A stretch of DNA of 16,581 nt from CAYFQB01 sp964345225 (GTDB lineage Bacteria; Nitrospirota; Thermodesulfovibrionia; Thermodesulfovibrionales; UBA6898), in NCBI GenBank assembly GCA_964345225.1, contig CAYFQB010000068.1, forward strand, positions 1-16,581. Reading direction: 5' to 3'. Shown in pieces: positions 15,111-16,581 of this stretch. The notes under the pieces are model-generated. The model searched no databases. It worked only from the letters and a program-made list of their open reading frames with translations, and was not told where the DNA came from. The translations under genes were made by a program, and so were the position numbers. Positions within the stretch are counted from its first letter, which is position 1. The number at the start of each line of letters is the position of its first letter.

Positions 15111-15186
15111 GAGGTTTCAACTCCGAGAGCTTCGGGCTCTTTATGATGAATGTCTTTAGTTCAGCAACAAGATCTTCTTTTAACAC
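15097..15186 (-). pseudogene. Short ORF resembling a truncated acyl carrier protein N-terminus
   Basis: Between the ketoreductase stop and the dehydratase start a GTG-initiated frame of 29 codons reads VLKEDLVAELKTFIIK then SPKLSELKPHETF and stop. The GTG overlaps the ketoreductase TAG by one base, and the end overlaps the dehydratase gene by 14 nt. The pattern (KEDLVAELKTFII, then a short loop and LSELKPHE) is that of helix I and the following loop of acyl carrier proteins (ELKxxIIxxLxLxDLxPxxI). The DSxD phosphopantetheine site and helices II-IV are missing. I infer a remnant of an ACP gene deleted from about residue 25 onward. The alternative is a small leader ORF that couples translation of the two enzymes. 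The ORF is seen directly; the ACP homology is by eye only. Confidence 0.5.
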
Positions 15187-15920
15187 TATGTGAGTCCACC
15201 ATCTACAGATATGTATTCACCTGTAATATAACCTGCCTCATCAGAGGCAAGGAACGAAATTGTCCTGGATACCTCTTCAGGTGTGCCAAACCTTCCTGCA
15301 GGGATCATGGAGAGAAATTCCTTCCTTATATTCTCATCCATATGTTTAGTCAGTTCTGTCTCTATTAATCCCGGAGAAACAGCATTTACTGTTATTCCAA
15401 ACCTTGCTACCTCCCTTGCCAGTGATTTTGTGAAACTCAAAACACCGCCTTTCGATGCTGAATAGTTTGTCTGGCCGGCCCTTCCGAGAAGTGCACTCGG
15501 GGAAATAATATTTATGATTCTTCCCCATCGTTTTTCTATCATTGGTCTTAAAACGGCCTTTGAGCAGTAATAAACTCCGTTAAGATTAACATCAATGACC
15601 CTGTGCCAGTTGCTATCCGGCATAAGCATCAGTAGATTGTCCATTATTATCCCTGCATTATTTATTAGTATGTCAAGCCTTTCGGCCTGGTTTACAATTT
15701 TCTCTACCATGGTATTGACCTGATCCTGGTCTGAGACATCTGCTTTTACCAGAGTTGCGAGGTTGCTTATTGAATTAAGTTCGTTTATTGCTGATTCGGC
15801 AGCCTTCTCGTCAGAAGAGAAATTTATAAAGACCCTGATTCCGTTTTCTACAAAATTTCGTGATATTGCCCTGCCTAAGCCTTTTGTCCCGCCGGTGACA
15901 AGCGCAATACGTTCTGACAA
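15186..15920 (-). CDS. FabG-type 3-oxoacyl-ACP reductase
   Basis: A 244-residue short-chain dehydrogenase/reductase. It has the nucleotide-binding TGGTKGLG (residues 9-16), the structural INNAG (86-90), and the catalytic Ser140, Tyr153 and Lys157 (YSASK). The GGL end close to the C-terminus is typical of FabG. It reduces 3-oxoacyl-ACP to the 3-hydroxy form using NADPH. This is the first gene of the long operon and supplies the step before the adjacent dehydratase. The start is TTG at 15920, 7 nt after a GGAGG; an ATG a few bases upstream is out of frame. A housekeeping FabG is not excluded, but linkage to KS, CLF and dehydratase favours a dedicated ketoreductase. Confidence 0.93.
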   Translation of the reverse strand: MSERIALVTGGTKGLGRAISRNFVENGIRVFINFSSDEKAAESAINELNSISNLATLVKADVSDQDQVNTMVEKIVNQAERLDILINNAGIIMDNLLMLMPDSNWHRVIDVNLNGVYYCSKAVLRPMIEKRWGRIINIISPSALLGRAGQTNYSASKGGVLSFTKSLAREVARFGITVNAVSPGLIETELTKHMDENIRKEFLSMIPAGRFGTPEEVSRTISFLASDEAGYITGEYISVDGGLT

Positions 15921-15978
15921 TTCATTACCTCCATGGCCTTTAAAGCTTCAGCGTTACTTGTAGTCCATCTGCCAATTT

Positions 15979-16008
15979 TTGATAACACATCAAATGATCT
16001 AATTTCAA
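15979..16008 (-). promoter_or_regulatory. Candidate promoter of the long minus-strand operon
   Basis: On the minus strand TTGAAA (16008-16003) and TATCAA (15984-15979) are separated by 18 nt, giving a sigma-70-like pair with a predicted 5' leader of about 50 nt before the ketoreductase TTG. The -10 match is only 4 of 6. It is the best candidate in the spacer, but such pairs arise often by chance in AT-rich DNA. Confidence 0.25.
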
Positions 16009-16014
16009 GAATTA

Positions 16015-16103
16015 TCAGGGACACAGACTAATTAGGGACACTTCCCTATTTTTTTAAAAAATAGGGAAGTGTCCCTAATTAATAAATAAGGAAGTGTCCC
16101 TGA
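16015..16103. repeat. Perfect 25-nt inverted repeat with extra outer arms (REP/MITE-like)
   Basis: Positions 16030-16054 and 16056-16080 are exact reverse complements around a single central base (16055). Each arm contains AGGGACACTTCCCTA and runs into a T or A tract at the centre. An outer pair of 10-nt arms, TCAGGGACAC (16015-16024) and GTGTCCCTGA (16094-16103), repeats the same core, so GGGACAC occurs four times in an inward-facing arrangement. This can form a very strong hairpin. Related GGGACAC-type palindromes are common as dispersed REP or MITE-like elements linked to IS200-like (Y1/TnpA_REP) transposases in some bacteria. Copy number in this genome cannot be seen here. It is not a normal terminator because it lies upstream of both divergent genes. 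Confidence 0.75.
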
Positions 16104-16108
16104 ATAAG

Positions 16109-16138
16109 TTGAACTTCTTGGCATCTAGACATTAAAAT
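16109..16138 (+). promoter_or_regulatory. Candidate sigma-70 promoter for the aldolase gene
   Basis: TTGAAC (16109-16114) and TAAAAT (16133-16138) are spaced by 18 nt and match the -35 and -10 consensus at 4 and 5 of 6 positions. Transcription would start near 16145, leaving a short leader that contains the GGAGGG ribosome-binding site. It lies just outside the palindrome, so insertion of the element would not have destroyed it. Prediction by eye only. Confidence 0.4.
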
Positions 16139-16177
16139 AATACTTTAAATCTTGCCGGAGATTAAGCGGAGGGTTAA

Positions 16178-16581
16178 TTGAATTTGATTGACAATCTGAA
16201 AAAGCATCAACTGATGGTTGCGGTACGTACTGATACACCTGATCAGGCTTTTAATGCTGCGGAAGCCTGTATAGAAGGAGGAGTCAGGTTTATAGAGATT
16301 ACTTTCTCTGTGCCTGATGCAGATGAAGTAATCAAAAAATTAAGTAGCGATGATAGGGTTTCAATTGGTGCAGGCACTATTCTCAATATTTTAGATGCAA
16401 AAAAGGCGCTTAAGGCAGGTGCAGAATATATTGTCAGTCCGAATTTTGATGAAGAGATAGTAAAGTTTACCAAGAAAGAGGGTGCAGTATCCATACCAGG
16501 TGCGTGTACTCCTACTGAAATATACAGAGCCTATGAAGCAGGGGGGGATATTATAAAGCTCTTTCCTTTTGTGGAAATAGG
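16178..16581 (+). CDS. eda: KDPG/KHG aldolase, 5' part, cut by window edge
   Basis: Plus-strand frame of 134 codons open to the window edge, beginning at TTG after an in-frame TAA. GGAGGG at 16168-16173 provides the ribosome-binding site; a second TTG at 16184 is an alternative start. The protein has the class I aldolase features of Eda: HQLMVAVRTDTPDQA at the start, GGVRFIEITFS with Glu40 (the general acid/base), SIGAGTIL, the YIVSPNF strand, SIPGACTPTE, and the Schiff-base lysine Lys127 in DIIKLFPF. It cleaves 2-dehydro-3-deoxy-6-phosphogluconate (or 4-hydroxy-2-oxoglutarate) to pyruvate and glyceraldehyde 3-phosphate (or glyoxylate). It is divergent from the lipid operon and has no evident functional link with it. 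Confidence 0.92.
   Translation, partial: MNLIDNLKKHQLMVAVRTDTPDQAFNAAEACIEGGVRFIEITFSVPDADEVIKKLSSDDRVSIGAGTILNILDAKKALKAGAEYIVSPNFDEEIVKFTKKEGAVSIPGACTPTEIYRAYEAGGDIIKLFPFVEI

Larger units (their letters stand above)
15921..16177. other. Divergent intergenic region
   Basis: The spacer between the ketoreductase and aldolase genes holds the inverted-repeat element, one candidate promoter on each strand, and the two ribosome-binding sites (GGAGG for the ketoreductase, GGAGGG for the aldolase). A weak minus-strand frame (15875-16024, 49 codons from GTG) with coding-like composition runs from the edge of the repeat into the ketoreductase gene. I saw no RNA gene or riboswitch. Confidence 0.6.

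Noticed and set aside
16030..16080. Bidirectional terminator
   Set aside because: The hairpin with T/A tracts looks like one, but it lies upstream of both divergent genes, where no transcript should end; a repeat element fits better.
1..16581. CRISPR array, tRNA, rRNA or transposase gene
   Set aside because: No regularly spaced direct repeats, cloverleaf-like or rRNA-like stretches, and no transposase motifs were seen.

Overview
The window looks like a chromosomal stretch of an AT-rich, Gram-negative, probably anaerobic bacterium. The outer-membrane evidence is a LolA-family protein, an LpxL-type acyltransferase, a lipobox lipoprotein and a BamE/SmpA-like protein. The anaerobic signal is four radical-SAM enzymes in one gene block. 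The gene styles (PEP-CTERM-locus-type polysaccharide deacetylase, paired B12-binding radical-SAM proteins, frequent TTG starts) recall Nitrospirota or Desulfobacterota, but no rRNA or phylogenetic marker is present, so this is only a suggestion.

Almost everything from 15920 down to the left edge lies on the minus strand in one tightly packed array that looks like a single operon. In transcription order: FabG-type ketoreductase; a 29-codon ORF resembling the N-terminus of an acyl carrier protein; an ApeP-like hot-dog dehydratase lacking the classical FabZ histidine; an LpxL/HtrB-like acyltransferase; a radical-SAM protein resembling the tetraether-lipid synthase (MJ0619/Tes) family; a LolA-like protein; a TVP38/DedA-like membrane protein; a SPASM-type radical-SAM protein; a BamE-like secreted protein; a lipoprotein; two B12-binding-type radical-SAM proteins (the second apparently starting at ATT); an ATP-grasp ligase; a secreted helical-repeat protein; a NodB polysaccharide deacetylase; a 60-residue two-helix membrane protein; an active FabF-type ketosynthase; a degenerate chain-length-factor-like ketosynthase; and the 5' part of a probable methyltransferase cut by the window edge.

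Read together, KS + CLF + KR + DH form a type II acyl/polyene-building set of the aryl-polyene/ladderane style. The acyltransferase, LolA-like protein, TVP38 protein and lipoproteins point to delivery of a lipid product to the envelope. The four radical-SAM enzymes, ATP-grasp, deacetylase and methyltransferase are candidate tailoring enzymes. No complete acyl carrier protein, acyl-activating ligase, glycosyltransferase or exporter is visible in the window. The product is unknown, and this combination is the most interesting thing here.

The right end (from about 16178, plus strand) is the start of a divergent KDPG/KHG aldolase gene. The 257-nt divergent spacer contains a perfect 25-nt inverted repeat with a 1-nt centre, flanked by further copies of its GGGACAC core. 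It is probably a REP/MITE-like element.
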